Source: Gemmatimonas phototrophica (GTDB lineage: Bacteria; Gemmatimonadota; Gemmatimonadetes; Gemmatimonadales; Gemmatimonadaceae). From it: DNA of 64,000 nucleotides. The translations under genes were made by a program, and so were the position numbers. The notes under the pieces were generated by a model. The model was given only the letters and a program-made list of their open reading frames with translations, did no database searches and had not been told where the DNA came from. Location of the stretch: the NCBI RefSeq assembly GCF_000695095.2, contig NZ_CP011454.1, forward strand, positions 1,178,001-1,242,000. Direction: 5' to 3'. Shown here one piece after another: positions 10,868 to 20,022 of the stretch (position 1 is its first letter; each line of letters opens with the position of its first letter).

Positions 10868-12355
10868 ATGTCCGTCCTTGCCATCGATCAGGGTACCACC
10901 GGGACCACCTGTCTCGTGATTGCGAAAGACGGTCGCGTCGTCGGGCGCGCCTACCGCGAAATCACCCAGCACTATCCGGCACCAGGGTGGGTAGAGCACG
11001 ATGCGCACGAAATTCTCGAGCGCACGCTGGATGCGGCGCGGGAAGCCATGGCCAATGCGCAGCAGGCCGGGGCCAACGCGCCGGTCACCATTGGCATCAC
11101 GAATCAGCGTGAGACCATCGTGCTGTGGGAGCGGGCAACCGGACGCGCGGTGCATCGGGCCATTGTGTGGCAGGACCGACGCACCGCCGAACGATGCGCC
11201 GCGCTGGCGCCGAAGGCGGCTCGCATTGGCGAACTGACGGGCCTGGTGACTGACCCGTACTTCAGTGCCACGAAACTGGAGTGGCTGCTGGCGCAGGGAA
11301 ACAACCAGGCGCGGGCTGACGCGGGCGAGCTGTGTGCCGGCACCATCGACAGCTGGCTGGTGTGGCATCTTACAGGTGGGGCGGTCCACGTCACAGACCA
11401 TACCAACGCCTCCCGGACCATGCTCTACGACCTTCACGCCAAGGAGTGGAGCGCCGAACTGTGTCTCGAGTTCAACGTGCCGGTACAACTGCTCCCCACG
11501 GTCGTCCCCTCCAGCGGTACGGTTGGGCGTTCCACGTTGGCCACGCTGGGCGCAGAGTTGCCCATTATGGGGATTGCCGGGGACCAGCAGGCGGCGCTCT
11601 TCGGACAGGGTGGATGGAGTGCCGGTGACGGGAAAAACACCTATGGAACGGGCGCCTTTCTGCTCCTCAATACGGGCGCCCACCGCCCACCGTCCGGATC
11701 GGGGTTGCTGACCACGATCGCCTGTGACGAACGCGGGCATCCGGTGTATGCCTTGGAGGCCTCCATCTTCATCGCGGGTGCCGCGGTCCAATGGCTCCGC
11801 GACGGACTGGGGATCATCGCGGCCAGTGCCGAGACGGAAGCGCTGGCGGCGGGCCTCAGCTCAAACGACGAGGTGTATTTCGTGCCGGCACTGGTGGGGT
11901 TGGGGGCTCCGGACTGGGAGCCGAACGCGCGGGGGACCATCGTGGGACTTACTCGGGGCACCACCCGAGCCCATTTCGCGCGGGCAGCCCTGGAGGCCAT
12001 GGCGTACGCCACCCGTGATGTGCTGGGGGATATGCGGGAGCAGGGGCAGGTACCCTTTGATCGTTTGCGGGTCGACGGGGGGGCGTCGGGGAACAACTGG
12101 CTCATGCAGTTCCAGGCCGATGTGCTCGGGGTCCCGGTCGATCGCCCTGATATGGTAGAGACGACGGCGCTCGGTGCGGCCGGCTTGGCCGGGCTGGCGG
12201 CCGGGGTGTGGCAGTCCGGCGAGGAGTTTCTGGCCAGTCGCCAGTTCACCCGGTTCACCCCGACGGAAACCGGATCCGCCTCGGCGGCCTTGGCCTATGG
12301 AGGATGGCGTCGTGCGGTTCGGGCGGCCTTGGCCTGGGCGCGCGACCGTGATTGA
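10868..12355 (+). CDS. glpK: Glycerol kinase
   Basis: ATP-dependent phosphorylation of glycerol to sn-glycerol-3-phosphate. It has 495 residues, normal for FGGY kinases of this type. N-terminal AIDQGTTGTTCLV (phosphate 1 loop), GITNQRETIVLWERATG, IVWQDRRT with glycerol contacts, the middle NASRTMLYDL, and the C-terminal lobe with YGTGAFLLLNTG and VDGGASGNNWLMQFQADVLG. Five bases separate it from mtnA, and there is no clear ribosome site of its own, so translation is likely coupled. No glycerol facilitator or glpD is seen in the window. Confidence 0.95.
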   Translation: MSVLAIDQGTTGTTCLVIAKDGRVVGRAYREITQHYPAPGWVEHDAHEILERTLDAAREAMANAQQAGANAPVTIGITNQRETIVLWERATGRAVHRAIVWQDRRTAERCAALAPKAARIGELTGLVTDPYFSATKLEWLLAQGNNQARADAGELCAGTIDSWLVWHLTGGAVHVTDHTNASRTMLYDLHAKEWSAELCLEFNVPVQLLPTVVPSSGTVGRSTLATLGAELPIMGIAGDQQAALFGQGGWSAGDGKNTYGTGAFLLLNTGAHRPPSGSGLLTTIACDERGHPVYALEASIFIAGAAVQWLRDGLGIIAASAETEALAAGLSSNDEVYFVPALVGLGAPDWEPNARGTIVGLTRGTTRAHFARAALEAMAYATRDVLGDMREQGQVPFDRLRVDGGASGNNWLMQFQADVLGVPVDRPDMVETTALGAAGLAGLAAGVWQSGEEFLASRQFTRFTPTETGSASAALAYGGWRRAVRAALAWARDRD

Positions 12356-12374
12356 GCCCGGCGTTTGGGTGCGT

Positions 12375-12397
12375 TTTCCGATAAATCCTGTCGGAAA
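12375..12397. promoter_or_regulatory. Inverted repeat upstream of ccmE
   Basis: TTTCCGA - 9 bases - TCGGAAA in the 108-base gap between glpK and ccmE. It could be a weak glpK terminator or an operator for the ccm genes. No T run follows. Confidence 0.35.
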
Positions 12398-12463
12398 GTG
12401 TGCTTCCGGCCGGTTCTGCGCTATCTTTTGTATTCCTTCCGTACTCTACAGGACGGCGACCCC

Positions 12464-12919
12464 GTGAAAGCTCGCAACAAGTTCCTGCTCGGCGGTGTGC
12501 TGGTGCTCGGCACTGCCTCGTATCTGATGGCCAGCTCGATCAACGAGACGGCCACCTACTACCTCACGCCCGGTGAGTTGGCCGCGAAAGTGTCGGACAA
12601 CCCGCGGTTCTCGAAGAACGGCGTGAAAGTCGGCGCGCGCGTCGTGACCGGTACCATCAAGCGCGATCCGGGCGGTCGTGAACTCACCTTCGTCATGACG
12701 GACGGCAAGCAGACGTACCCGGTGCATTACCGTGGTGTCACGCCGGATACCTTCACCGATGGTGTCGATATCGTCGTGGAAGGCCGTCTCGACAGCAATG
12801 GTGTATTCCAGGCAACCACACTACTGGCCAAGTGCGCGTCGCGTTATGAGAACGCGCCCGGTCAGCCCGGTATGCCCCCTGCCGGCGGGGAACACCCCGC
12901 CTCGATTCCCAAGGCGTAA
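12464..12919 (+). CDS. ccmE: Cytochrome c maturation haem chaperone CcmE, Cys-type
   Basis: Periplasmic, membrane-anchored chaperone that carries haem from CcmABCD to CcmF. Of 151 residues: a membrane anchor at about 6-24 (KFLLGGVLVLGTASYLM), then the OB-fold beta barrel (GVKVGARVVTGTI, VHYRGVTPDTFTDGVDIVVEG). The haem-attachment loop reads LLAKCASRYEN, so the usual His of the HxxxY motif is replaced by Cys124 with Tyr128 kept: the CxxxY variant. The tail is Pro/Gly-rich. GTG start, with AGGA 9 bases upstream. It is first in the run ccmE-ccmF-ccmH-like-ccmI-like; ccmABCD and ccmG are absent from the window. Confidence 0.92.
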   Translation: MKARNKFLLGGVLVLGTASYLMASSINETATYYLTPGELAAKVSDNPRFSKNGVKVGARVVTGTIKRDPGGRELTFVMTDGKQTYPVHYRGVTPDTFTDGVDIVVEGRLDSNGVFQATTLLAKCASRYENAPGQPGMPPAGGEHPASIPKA

Positions 12920-12973
12920 CCCACGCGCCGGGCGCGTGTCCGCGCTCGGCCAGCGCGCACTGCGCGAGGCGTC

Positions 12974-15010
12974 ATGATTCTCGTTGGTGAACTGTCGCTC
13001 TGGATCGCCCTGCTCATGGCGGCCTGGACGACCACGGTGTCGTTTGCGGGCGGCATGCAGGGCCGCTCCGATCTGATCAAGAGTGGCGAACGGGCGATGT
13101 ATGCCACGTTCGGCTTCACACTGCTGGCCTCCATAGGCCTCTGGACTGCGCTGTTCACGCACGACTTTTCCATCAAGTTCGTCGCGTCGTTCACCAGCGC
13201 CAACCTGCCGAAAGTCTATCTCTTTACGGCGTTCTGGGCAGGACAGGAGGGATCGCTCCTCTTCTGGTCGCTCATCATGACATTCTATGCGGCCGTTGCG
13301 GTGTTCACGAACCGCAAAACGAACCGCGAGATGATGCCGTATGTCACCGGCACCCTGGGCGTGGTGGCGCTCTTCTTCCTCATGACGATGGCGTTCGCGG
13401 AGAATCCGTTCGAGCGTCTCGATTGGGTGCCGGCCGACGGCCGCGGCATGAATCCGCAGCTGCAGAACCCGGGAATGGCCATCCATCCGCCCATGCTGTA
13501 TCTCGGGTATGTGGGCACCGCCATTCCGTTTGCGTTTGCCATTGGCGCGCTGGTCACGCGGCAACTCGATGCGCAGTGGTTGGGCGCGGTGCGCCGCTGG
13601 GCCCTGGTGTCCTGGTTCTTCCTCACGGTTGGGATTGTGCTGGGCATGTGGTGGGCGTATGTGGAGCTCGGGTGGGCGGGCTACTGGGCGTGGGACGCCG
13701 TGGAGAACTCTTCCTTCCTGCCGTGGCTCACGGTCACGGCGTTCCTGCACAGCATCATGATTCAGGAAAAGCGCGGCATGCTGCGCAAGTGGAACGTGAC
13801 GCTCGTGGTGCTGTCGTTCCTGCTCACCATTCTGGGCACGTTCATTACGCGGTCGGGCGTCATTGAAAGCGTCCATGCGTTTGCGCGCTCGCCGATTGGC
13901 AACTGGTTCCTCGGCTTCCTGATCGCCGCGACGGCGCTCACGGTGTATCTGGTGAGCACGCGCCTGAACGATCTGACCGCCAAGGCCGAGCTGGAGAGCA
14001 TGGTGAGCCGCGAGGCCGCCTTCCTTTACAACAATCTGGTGCTGGTGGGCATCTGCTTCGCCACGCTCTGGGGCACGCTCTTCCCCATTCTTTCGGAGTG
14101 GGTAAAGGGCGACAAGATCACGGTTGGTCCGCCGTTCTTCAATGCGGTGAACGGTCCGCTCGGGTTGTTACTGCTGGCACTCACTGGCATTGGACCGCTT
14201 ATCGCGTGGCGACGCGCGTCGGTGGCCAATTTGCAGCGGCAGTTCGCGTGGCCGGTGGCGGCTGGCGTGGCCGTGTTCGGAACGCTCTTGGTCTTGGGCA
14301 TGCGCGATGCGTACGCACTCATCTCGTACCTGCTGGCCGGTTTCGTGTTCGGCACGATCATTCAGGAATTCGTGAAGGGCGTCGGGGCCCGTCGGCGCAT
14401 GTATAGCGAAGGGTTTTTGGGCGCCTTTTTTCGCCTGATTGGCCGCAACCGTCGCCGCTACGGTGGCTACATCGTGCACTTCGGGGTGGTCATTCTGTTC
14501 TGCGCCTTTGCGGGGCTGATGTTCAAGAAGGACATTACCGCCACGCTGAAGACCGGCGAATCGGTGAAAGCCACGGACGCGTATGGGCACGTGTGGGAAT
14601 TCACCAGCCAGGGCATCTCGCAGTTCAATCAGCTCAACCGCCGGGTGCTGGCGGTCACGTTCGACGTGACGCGTGATGGCCAGAGCATGGGGCTGCTGTC
14701 GAGTGAGAAGCGGCAGCACATCGACTCCAACGATCAGCCCACATTTGAGCCGTCAACGGAAGTGGGCATTCTGGAATCACCCAAGCAGGATGTGTATCTG
14801 GTCTTCACCGGAGCCGTCGATCGCGACACGGCGGCCATTCACATCAACTTCAACCCGCTCGTGTGGTGGGTGTGGTTTGGTGGCATCATCATGGCATTCG
14901 GTGGCCTCATTGTCATGTGGCCGCAGGCGCGCAAGGATGATCGGGAGGGTGGTTACGTGGCGCAGATTCCCATGGGACGCGATCTCGAACTCGTGGGAGC
15001 TGGCTCGTGA
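12974..15010 (+). CDS. ccmF: Haem lyase subunit CcmF
   Basis: Polytopic inner-membrane protein that ligates haem to apocytochrome c. Its 678 residues contain many membrane spans and the tryptophan-rich WWD haem-handling segment (GMWWAYVELGWAGYWAWD, about residue 226 onward), preceded by IHPPMLYLGYVG with a conserved haem-ligand His. A periplasmic loop before the last span carries a beta-rich region (about 500-630). It ends GTGA, sharing four bases with the next gene. The match to the family is strong throughout. With a CxxxY-type CcmE partner, it probably belongs to the variant Ccm system. Confidence 0.95.
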   Translation: MILVGELSLWIALLMAAWTTTVSFAGGMQGRSDLIKSGERAMYATFGFTLLASIGLWTALFTHDFSIKFVASFTSANLPKVYLFTAFWAGQEGSLLFWSLIMTFYAAVAVFTNRKTNREMMPYVTGTLGVVALFFLMTMAFAENPFERLDWVPADGRGMNPQLQNPGMAIHPPMLYLGYVGTAIPFAFAIGALVTRQLDAQWLGAVRRWALVSWFFLTVGIVLGMWWAYVELGWAGYWAWDAVENSSFLPWLTVTAFLHSIMIQEKRGMLRKWNVTLVVLSFLLTILGTFITRSGVIESVHAFARSPIGNWFLGFLIAATALTVYLVSTRLNDLTAKAELESMVSREAAFLYNNLVLVGICFATLWGTLFPILSEWVKGDKITVGPPFFNAVNGPLGLLLLALTGIGPLIAWRRASVANLQRQFAWPVAAGVAVFGTLLVLGMRDAYALISYLLAGFVFGTIIQEFVKGVGARRRMYSEGFLGAFFRLIGRNRRRYGGYIVHFGVVILFCAFAGLMFKKDITATLKTGESVKATDAYGHVWEFTSQGISQFNQLNRRVLAVTFDVTRDGQSMGLLSSEKRQHIDSNDQPTFEPSTEVGILESPKQDVYLVFTGAVDRDTAAIHINFNPLVWWVWFGGIIMAFGGLIVMWPQARKDDREGGYVAQIPMGRDLELVGAGS

Positions 15011-15684
15011 GTAATGTCGAGCAGTCGTACCAATCCGGCCGTATCCATTCCCGTCGTGCATTTCTGATGCACGTCGGGGCGGTGGCGGGAGGGATGCTGG
15101 TCGTGACGCGGGGGGCCCGCGCGCAGGATCCATCGGCGCCACCGGTAAACAACCAGACGGTTGGGACCGCTGCGGGCGGCGAAGAGATGACGTCCGATTC
15201 GTACAAGCCGGTCGTGCGTCCTCCCAAGCCGGGCGCCAAGCCCACGATGGACGCCAAGCAGGTGGAGGCGTTCGAGCGCGAGCTGGCGTGCCCGTGTCCA
15301 TGCACGCTCGACATCTATACCTGCCGTACCACCGACTTTACCTGTGGCATTTCGCCGGCCGTGCACGGCGACATTCAGCGGCTGGTTGATGGTGGCTACA
15401 CGGGCGACGAAATCATGCAGGCGCTGACCGGCACCTACGGGGATTTCATTCTCAACGCACCGCGCAAGGAAGGGTTCAGCCTCGTGGCGTGGTTCGCACC
15501 CTTTGCGGCGCTCGCGGTGGGTGGCGTGGGGATTGGTGCGTTGCTGCGTAGCTGGCGGCTCAACGCGAAAGCCGCCGATGCCGGGCGACCTGCCCGTGAG
15601 GCCGTGCGTCTGACTGATGTGGCGGGGGATGCCACGCCGGAAGAACTCGCCCGCCTGGAAGCGGCACTGCGGGAGGAACGATAA
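15007..15684 (+). CDS. CcmH/NrfF-like protein with unusual Cys-rich motif
   Basis: A 225-residue exported protein. The N terminus has a Tat-like signal (SRRAFL at 15-20, then a hydrophobic stretch to about 39, ending ARAQ). The central part matches the CcmH three-helix fold: a Cys motif, then HGDIQRLVDGGYTGDEIMQAL and YGDFILNAPRKEGF, then a membrane anchor at about 159-181. CcmH normally has LRCxxC; here the site reads ACPCPCTLDIYTC with a further Cys at 113 (Cys 95, 97, 99, 106, 113). The expected role is reduction of apocytochrome CXXCH thiols. GTG start inside the ccmF stop, so translation is coupled. Confidence 0.75.
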   Translation: MSNVEQSYQSGRIHSRRAFLMHVGAVAGGMLVVTRGARAQDPSAPPVNNQTVGTAAGGEEMTSDSYKPVVRPPKPGAKPTMDAKQVEAFERELACPCPCTLDIYTCRTTDFTCGISPAVHGDIQRLVDGGYTGDEIMQALTGTYGDFILNAPRKEGFSLVAWFAPFAALAVGGVGIGALLRSWRLNAKAADAGRPAREAVRLTDVAGDATPEELARLEAALREER

Positions 15685-16247
15685 TGGCGCTGCCAGAAGG
15701 GGCGCTCCCGCTCGTGCTTGGTACTGGGCTGGCGTTGGGCGCACTCACGCTCGTGCTGGCCCCGCTGCTCAGCGCCATTGAGACGCCGCCCAATACGCCA
15801 CCGCAAACCGAAGCCGCCAAGGCCACGGCGCGAAAGGCCAAGCGTGCCGGCGAGCAATCGAACATGGCGGTGGATGCGTTGCGGGAAATTGAGTTTGATC
15901 GTGAAACCGGCAAGCTCAGCGACACCGACTACGCCGATCTCAAGCAGCGCTATACCCGTGAAGCGTTGGCCGAAATGCGTGCGGCCGATGGCGGAGCCGC
16001 GCCAGTCGTGGCGATCGCCGCGGCGGCTGAGGAGAGCGGACTCGACCCGGTCGAAGCGGCCATCGCGAGAGCGGCGGGGCAGGTGAAGAGCTGTGGGGTC
16101 TGCGGACCACGGCCAGAGCCTGATGCCACCTATTGTTCCAGCTGTGGCCGGTTCCTGCCTGGCAGCTGTGGTAGTTGTGGCGCGAGTGTCGACCTCGTGG
16201 GATCACGCTTCTGCAGCGGGTGCGGCACGCAATTGGCAGCGGCGTAA
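15684..16247 (+). CDS. CcmI-like membrane protein with double zinc ribbon
   Basis: 187 residues. One N-terminal membrane span (LPLVLGTGLALGALTLVLAPLL), then a coiled, CcmI-like stretch (ALREIEFDRETGKLSDTDYADLKQRY, the typical motif of CcmI/CycH after the anchor), an Ala-rich linker, and at about 137-185 a double zinc ribbon with four CxxC pairs (CGVC, CSSC, CGSC plus a flanking Cys, CSGC). Canonical CcmI has TPR repeats here, which this protein lacks. Probably it escorts apocytochromes to the haem lyase; the zinc ribbon would then face the same side as the coiled region. TAATG overlap with the preceding gene. Confidence 0.7.
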   Translation: MALPEGALPLVLGTGLALGALTLVLAPLLSAIETPPNTPPQTEAAKATARKAKRAGEQSNMAVDALREIEFDRETGKLSDTDYADLKQRYTREALAEMRAADGGAAPVVAIAAAAEESGLDPVEAAIARAAGQVKSCGVCGPRPEPDATYCSSCGRFLPGSCGSCGASVDLVGSRFCSGCGTQLAAA

Positions 16248-16370
16248 TTCGACGTGGTGTGTGGCGCGTGCCCGGGTGCTGACGGAGCGTTACACGGAGG
16301 GCACATGGCGCGATCGGATCCACTGCTGGTTCCTCGCAACATGTTTACGGCAAAGCTGTTGACGCAGAGT

Positions 16371-16410
16371 CCCGCGGAGAGGGGTAACGCCCCTGTCACG
16401 CGGGATTTTT
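16371..16410 (+). terminator. Branched terminator after the ccm run
   Basis: Outer stem CCCGCG/CGCGGG encloses an inner hairpin AGGGG/CCCCT, followed by ATTTTT. It separates the ccm genes from the nuclease gene. Confidence 0.8.
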
Positions 16411-16503
16411 GTTGCTTTCGGAATACTCCCGGTCATGGTAGCATGGAGTTCCGTTTCGACACATGCCCGCGTTCTGGCGGCGATGATGCCTCCTCTTCTG
16501 ACC

Positions 16504-19395
16504 ATGATACACACTCGATATACCAGCGCCGCGCTCGCCGCGGCGGCCGTGCTTCTGTCCGCGTGTGGTGCCGACCGCGTGACGTCAACTGCTGGCGATA
16601 TCGCTTCGCCGCGCTACTTCACGACGAACCCGGCGCCATCTGTCCGGTTCAGTGAAATTCACTACGACAACAACGGGACCGATGCGAACGAGCGCATCGA
16701 AATCTCGATGCCGGTAGGACAGGATCTGACCGGTTGGCAACTGGTGCTATACAACGGCGCCAACGGGCAAAGCTATTCCACCGGTGCATTGGCGCCGCTG
16801 TCTCGTTCGGCATGCGTTGGTGGCGAGCGAGAAGTCGTGGTCGCGTTGTATCCCGTCAATGGCATTCAGAATGGAAGCCCCGACGGCATGGCGCTCGTGA
16901 ACGGCGCCGGGAGTGTGGTGGAGTTTCTCTCGTACGAAGGCGTGTTTCAGGCCACGAATGGACCCGCGGTCGGCATTACGTCAACGGATATCGGTGCGTC
17001 AGAAACCGGAGGTGCCAGCGGCACGAGCGACGGCTCAGTGGCCCGCGGAACCGGCAATACCTGGGTCACCAGCAACACGACCAACACGTTCGGCGCCTGC
17101 AACGACGGCACCACCAACGGTGGCGGTCCCACGGTTGGTGCAATTGCGTCCGTCACGGTGGCACCAACCACCGCGACGGTCCAGATCGGCGCTACCAAGC
17201 CACTCACGGCCATCGCACAAGATGCCGAGAAGAACACCGTCACCACGGCCACGTTCACGTGGGCATCCAGTGACGAAACGGTGGCGACGGTCAGCGCCGC
17301 CGGCGTAGTGACCGCGGTTGCTCCAGGATCGGCGACCATCACCGCTTCGTCCGGCGCATTCAATGGCACGGCCGTCATTACGGTACCGGAACCGGCCACG
17401 CTGCCCGCCGTGCGGTTTACGGAACTGCACTACGACAACAGTGGAGAGGACTACGGCGAAGCGATCGAAATTGAAGGGCCGGCCAACACTGATCTGACGG
17501 GATGGCAGGTCGTGCTGTACAACGGCAATGGGGGGCGGCAATACGACATCCGCACTCTGAGCGGCAGCTTTGCCAATGAGTGCTCGGGGCGCGGCGTAAA
17601 GGTGCTGGAGTATCCCACCGGCCTCCTGCAGAACGGCCCCGATGGCATGGCGCTGGTAAATGCGGCCGGCGCGGTGGTCGAGTTCCTGTCGTACGAAGGG
17701 GTCTTTGCGGCAACCGACGGACCGGCGGCCGGCATGACGTCGCGCAACATTGGCGTGTCGCAGAGCGGTGCTGCCGTGACCTCGAGTTTGCAGCGCTCAC
17801 TCAGTGATGTCTGGTCCTCGTCGCTCGATAGTTTTGGCGTCTGCAACGGGCGTGGTACCCGCGTGCCGCGCACCACTCTCAGCTTTGGTTTCCGCACCCC
17901 GTTTGATCCTGCACTCCCAGTGGGATTTGAGGATCTGTTGACGGTAACCCAGCGCCTCGATGGCCAGGTGGTGACATACGACGTCCCCATGGTCTCCGAA
18001 ACGCCGGCCACGGCCACCGTGCTCCCCAACAACGTGATTCGTGGTGTGGGTGTGGGAACGGCCCGCTTCCGGGCGACGACCGCCAATGGCTTTACCCTCA
18101 CGTTCGAGCTCCCCATTCGGGAAGCGACGGCCTCGACAACGGCGGTCTACGCCGATCATACGGAGTTCGGGGTTCCCGTCGATGGATCACCGGCCGATGA
18201 CTATGTGGTGCGTCGCGACCAGATGGCCTTCTCGTACAGCCGCACGCGCAACACGCCGAACTGGGTGTCGTACAATCTGGAAGACACGCATGTCGGTGGC
18301 TCCGGGCGTTGCGAGTGTTTCACCTTCGACTCGGCACTACCCGCATCGTTTACCCGCTACAGCACCTTTGACTACGTGGGCTCAGGATATTCTCGTGGCC
18401 ATCTGGTGAAGTCGCAGGATCGCACCACTGGTGTGCTCGACAACGCCACGACGTTCTATTTCACGAATATCATTCCGCAGACGGAAGCGAACAACGAAGG
18501 CCCGTGGTTGCAGCTTGAGAACTACCTCACCAACAAGGCCGACGTGCAGAACAAGGAAGTCTTCATCATCACCGGCGTGGCCGGTAGCCGTGGCACGTTG
18601 AACGATCGTGGGGTGGTCACCATTCCCGAGAACCTGTGGAAGGTGGCCATTGTGCTCCCGCGCAACCGCGGCCTGGCGGATGTGAACGCCGGGTTGGTGC
18701 CCGATGAAATCATCGCCGTCGTCATGCCAAATGCCGACGCGATGCCGAGCCCCGATTGGACCACGTACCGCACGACCGTTGATTCGGTGGAAGCGCTGAG
18801 TGGCTACGATCTGCTGGCGTTGCTCAACGATCAGATCGAAATCGCCGTCGAAAGCAACACGAAGGCGCCGGTGGCTCGGGTGAATGGTCCCTTTGAAATT
18901 CTCGCCGGCGAATCCGTCACCCTCTCCGCAGCGGCGTCTACCGATGCCGATGGGGACGCCCTGACCTATCGCTGGACCACGGGAGACGGTCGTACGGTGA
19001 ATGGCGTGAGCCCCACGGTGCAATACAGCTCGCCCGGGACGTTCACAGCCACGGTGACGGTAACCGACATCCGGACGCTGTTCAGTCAGGCCTCCACCAC
19101 GGTGCGGGTGCTCTCGTCAGCCGAAGGGCTGGAGAAAGCCGCCGCGCAGGTCACGCAGTTGGGGACTGCCGGTCGACTCAATCGCGGTCAAGCCAACTCT
19201 CTGGCCGTGAAGATCCGCAACGCAGGGGCATCCATCAGCCGGACTAACCCGCAGGCGTCAGCCGGGCAGCTTGGTGCCCTGGTCAACGAGCTCCATGCAC
19301 TGGTGCAGTCAAGACGTCTCAGTGCGGCGGACGCCGCTCCCGCACTGCTTACGCTGGAACGGGTGATCGCCTCACTCCCCTACGGCGTCCTGTAA
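16504..19395 (+). CDS. Large secreted multidomain DNA/RNA endonuclease lipoprotein
   Basis: A 963-residue lipoprotein (lipobox LLSAC, Cys21) likely to degrade extracellular nucleic acid. Domains in order: lamin-tail domain 1 (VRFSEIHYDNNGTDANERIE), a bacterial Ig-like group 2 domain (TWASSDETVATVSAAGVVTA), lamin-tail domain 2 (VRFTELHYDNSGEDYGEAIE), a second Ig-like region, the NUC1 non-specific endonuclease domain (about 565-790), a PKD domain (STDADGDALTYRWTTGDG) and a C-terminal FIMAH-like helical domain (GRLNRGQANSLAVKI, SAADAAPALLTLERVI). The active site has the catalytic His in YSRGHLVKS (His633); the family DRGH appears here as SRGH. The start at 16504 gives a clean signal peptide; longer in-frame starts exist at 16435 and 16486. 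The 3' end overlaps the convergent gene by 24 bases. Confidence 0.85.
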   Translation: MIHTRYTSAALAAAAVLLSACGADRVTSTAGDIASPRYFTTNPAPSVRFSEIHYDNNGTDANERIEISMPVGQDLTGWQLVLYNGANGQSYSTGALAPLSRSACVGGEREVVVALYPVNGIQNGSPDGMALVNGAGSVVEFLSYEGVFQATNGPAVGITSTDIGASETGGASGTSDGSVARGTGNTWVTSNTTNTFGACNDGTTNGGGPTVGAIASVTVAPTTATVQIGATKPLTAIAQDAEKNTVTTATFTWASSDETVATVSAAGVVTAVAPGSATITASSGAFNGTAVITVPEPATLPAVRFTELHYDNSGEDYGEAIEIEGPANTDLTGWQVVLYNGNGGRQYDIRTLSGSFANECSGRGVKVLEYPTGLLQNGPDGMALVNAAGAVVEFLSYEGVFAATDGPAAGMTSRNIGVSQSGAAVTSSLQRSLSDVWSSSLDSFGVCNGRGTRVPRTTLSFGFRTPFDPALPVGFEDLLTVTQRLDGQVVTYDVPMVSETPATATVLPNNVIRGVGVGTARFRATTANGFTLTFELPIREATASTTAVYADHTEFGVPVDGSPADDYVVRRDQMAFSYSRTRNTPNWVSYNLEDTHVGGSGRCECFTFDSALPASFTRYSTFDYVGSGYSRGHLVKSQDRTTGVLDNATTFYFTNIIPQTEANNEGPWLQLENYLTNKADVQNKEVFIITGVAGSRGTLNDRGVVTIPENLWKVAIVLPRNRGLADVNAGLVPDEIIAVVMPNADAMPSPDWTTYRTTVDSVEALSGYDLLALLNDQIEIAVESNTKAPVARVNGPFEILAGESVTLSAAASTDADGDALTYRWTTGDGRTVNGVSPTVQYSSPGTFTATVTVTDIRTLFSQASTTVRVLSSAEGLEKAAAQVTQLGTAGRLNRGQANSLAVKIRNAGASISRTNPQASAGQLGALVNELHALVQSRRLSAADAAPALLTLERVIASLPYGVL

Positions 19396-20022
19396 CAGGT
19401 CGGGAAGTTCATACAGGTTGTATCCATCCACCCGCTCGGCGGCCGGCGATACCAGCCGGCCGCCAGCGCGTTGGGCAAGGCGCTCACCCGCCTCGGTGGC
19501 GGCAGCCATCACAATCGCAAGGTGCAGTCCGCGCGCCCGCCACTCGCCCACGAGCACGCGGCGACATTCGCGCAGAGCCTTCGCGGCCTCATGACCTTGC
19601 GGGGTCCCCGGGGCCGTCACGCACATGCCGGCCAGATACAACGTGACGGACGTCCCCGCCGGCAGCGCCAACAGTTCGGCATCGCCCAATACGGCGTGTG
19701 CCCCAAAGTCTTCCTCGGCCATCGTGCCGGCGCGGAGCGCGACGTCTACGGCAGGCGCGAGAAACATCTGATCGGCGTAGCCAAGAAACGCACCGGTCTC
19801 CCGCTCTTCGGCGACAAAAAGCAGATGCGCGACGCGCGCGGCCCAGTGATCAAAGACTGATTCGTTGAAATTCGGGCCGAACCATTGCTGCCCCAGCGCT
19901 TCGGCAGCGGCATGTGCCGCGCGATCAGCCAAGGGGGCCGTGCGCGCGCGTACGGTACCGCAGGTTGCAGCAATCACGTCCGGCAAATCAGTCGCCGCCG
20001 ACGAAGCGTTCCACACTCGCAC
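19372..20022 (-). CDS. Hypothetical protein, possible GNAT-fold acetyltransferase
   Basis: A 216-residue soluble protein without a signal peptide. The segment TAPGTPQGHEAAKAL followed by helices and RAGGRLVSPA resembles the acetyl-CoA-binding part of GNAT enzymes, and AHLLFVAEERETGAFLGYADQMFL resembles the preceding strands. Key residues are not clear enough for a firm call. It begins with GTG inside the last 35 bases of mutY and is probably co-transcribed with it. Its 3' end overlaps the nuclease gene tail to tail. Confidence 0.5.
   Translation of the reverse strand: MRVWNASSAATDLPDVIAATCGTVRARTAPLADRAAHAAAEALGQQWFGPNFNESVFDHWAARVAHLLFVAEERETGAFLGYADQMFLAPAVDVALRAGTMAEEDFGAHAVLGDAELLALPAGTSVTLYLAGMCVTAPGTPQGHEAAKALRECRRVLVGEWRARGLHLAIVMAAATEAGERLAQRAGGRLVSPAAERVDGYNLYELPDLLQDAVGE

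Noticed and set aside
16371-16410. Riboswitch upstream of the nuclease gene
   Set aside because: The branched stem with trailing T run is fully explained as the terminator of the ccm genes.
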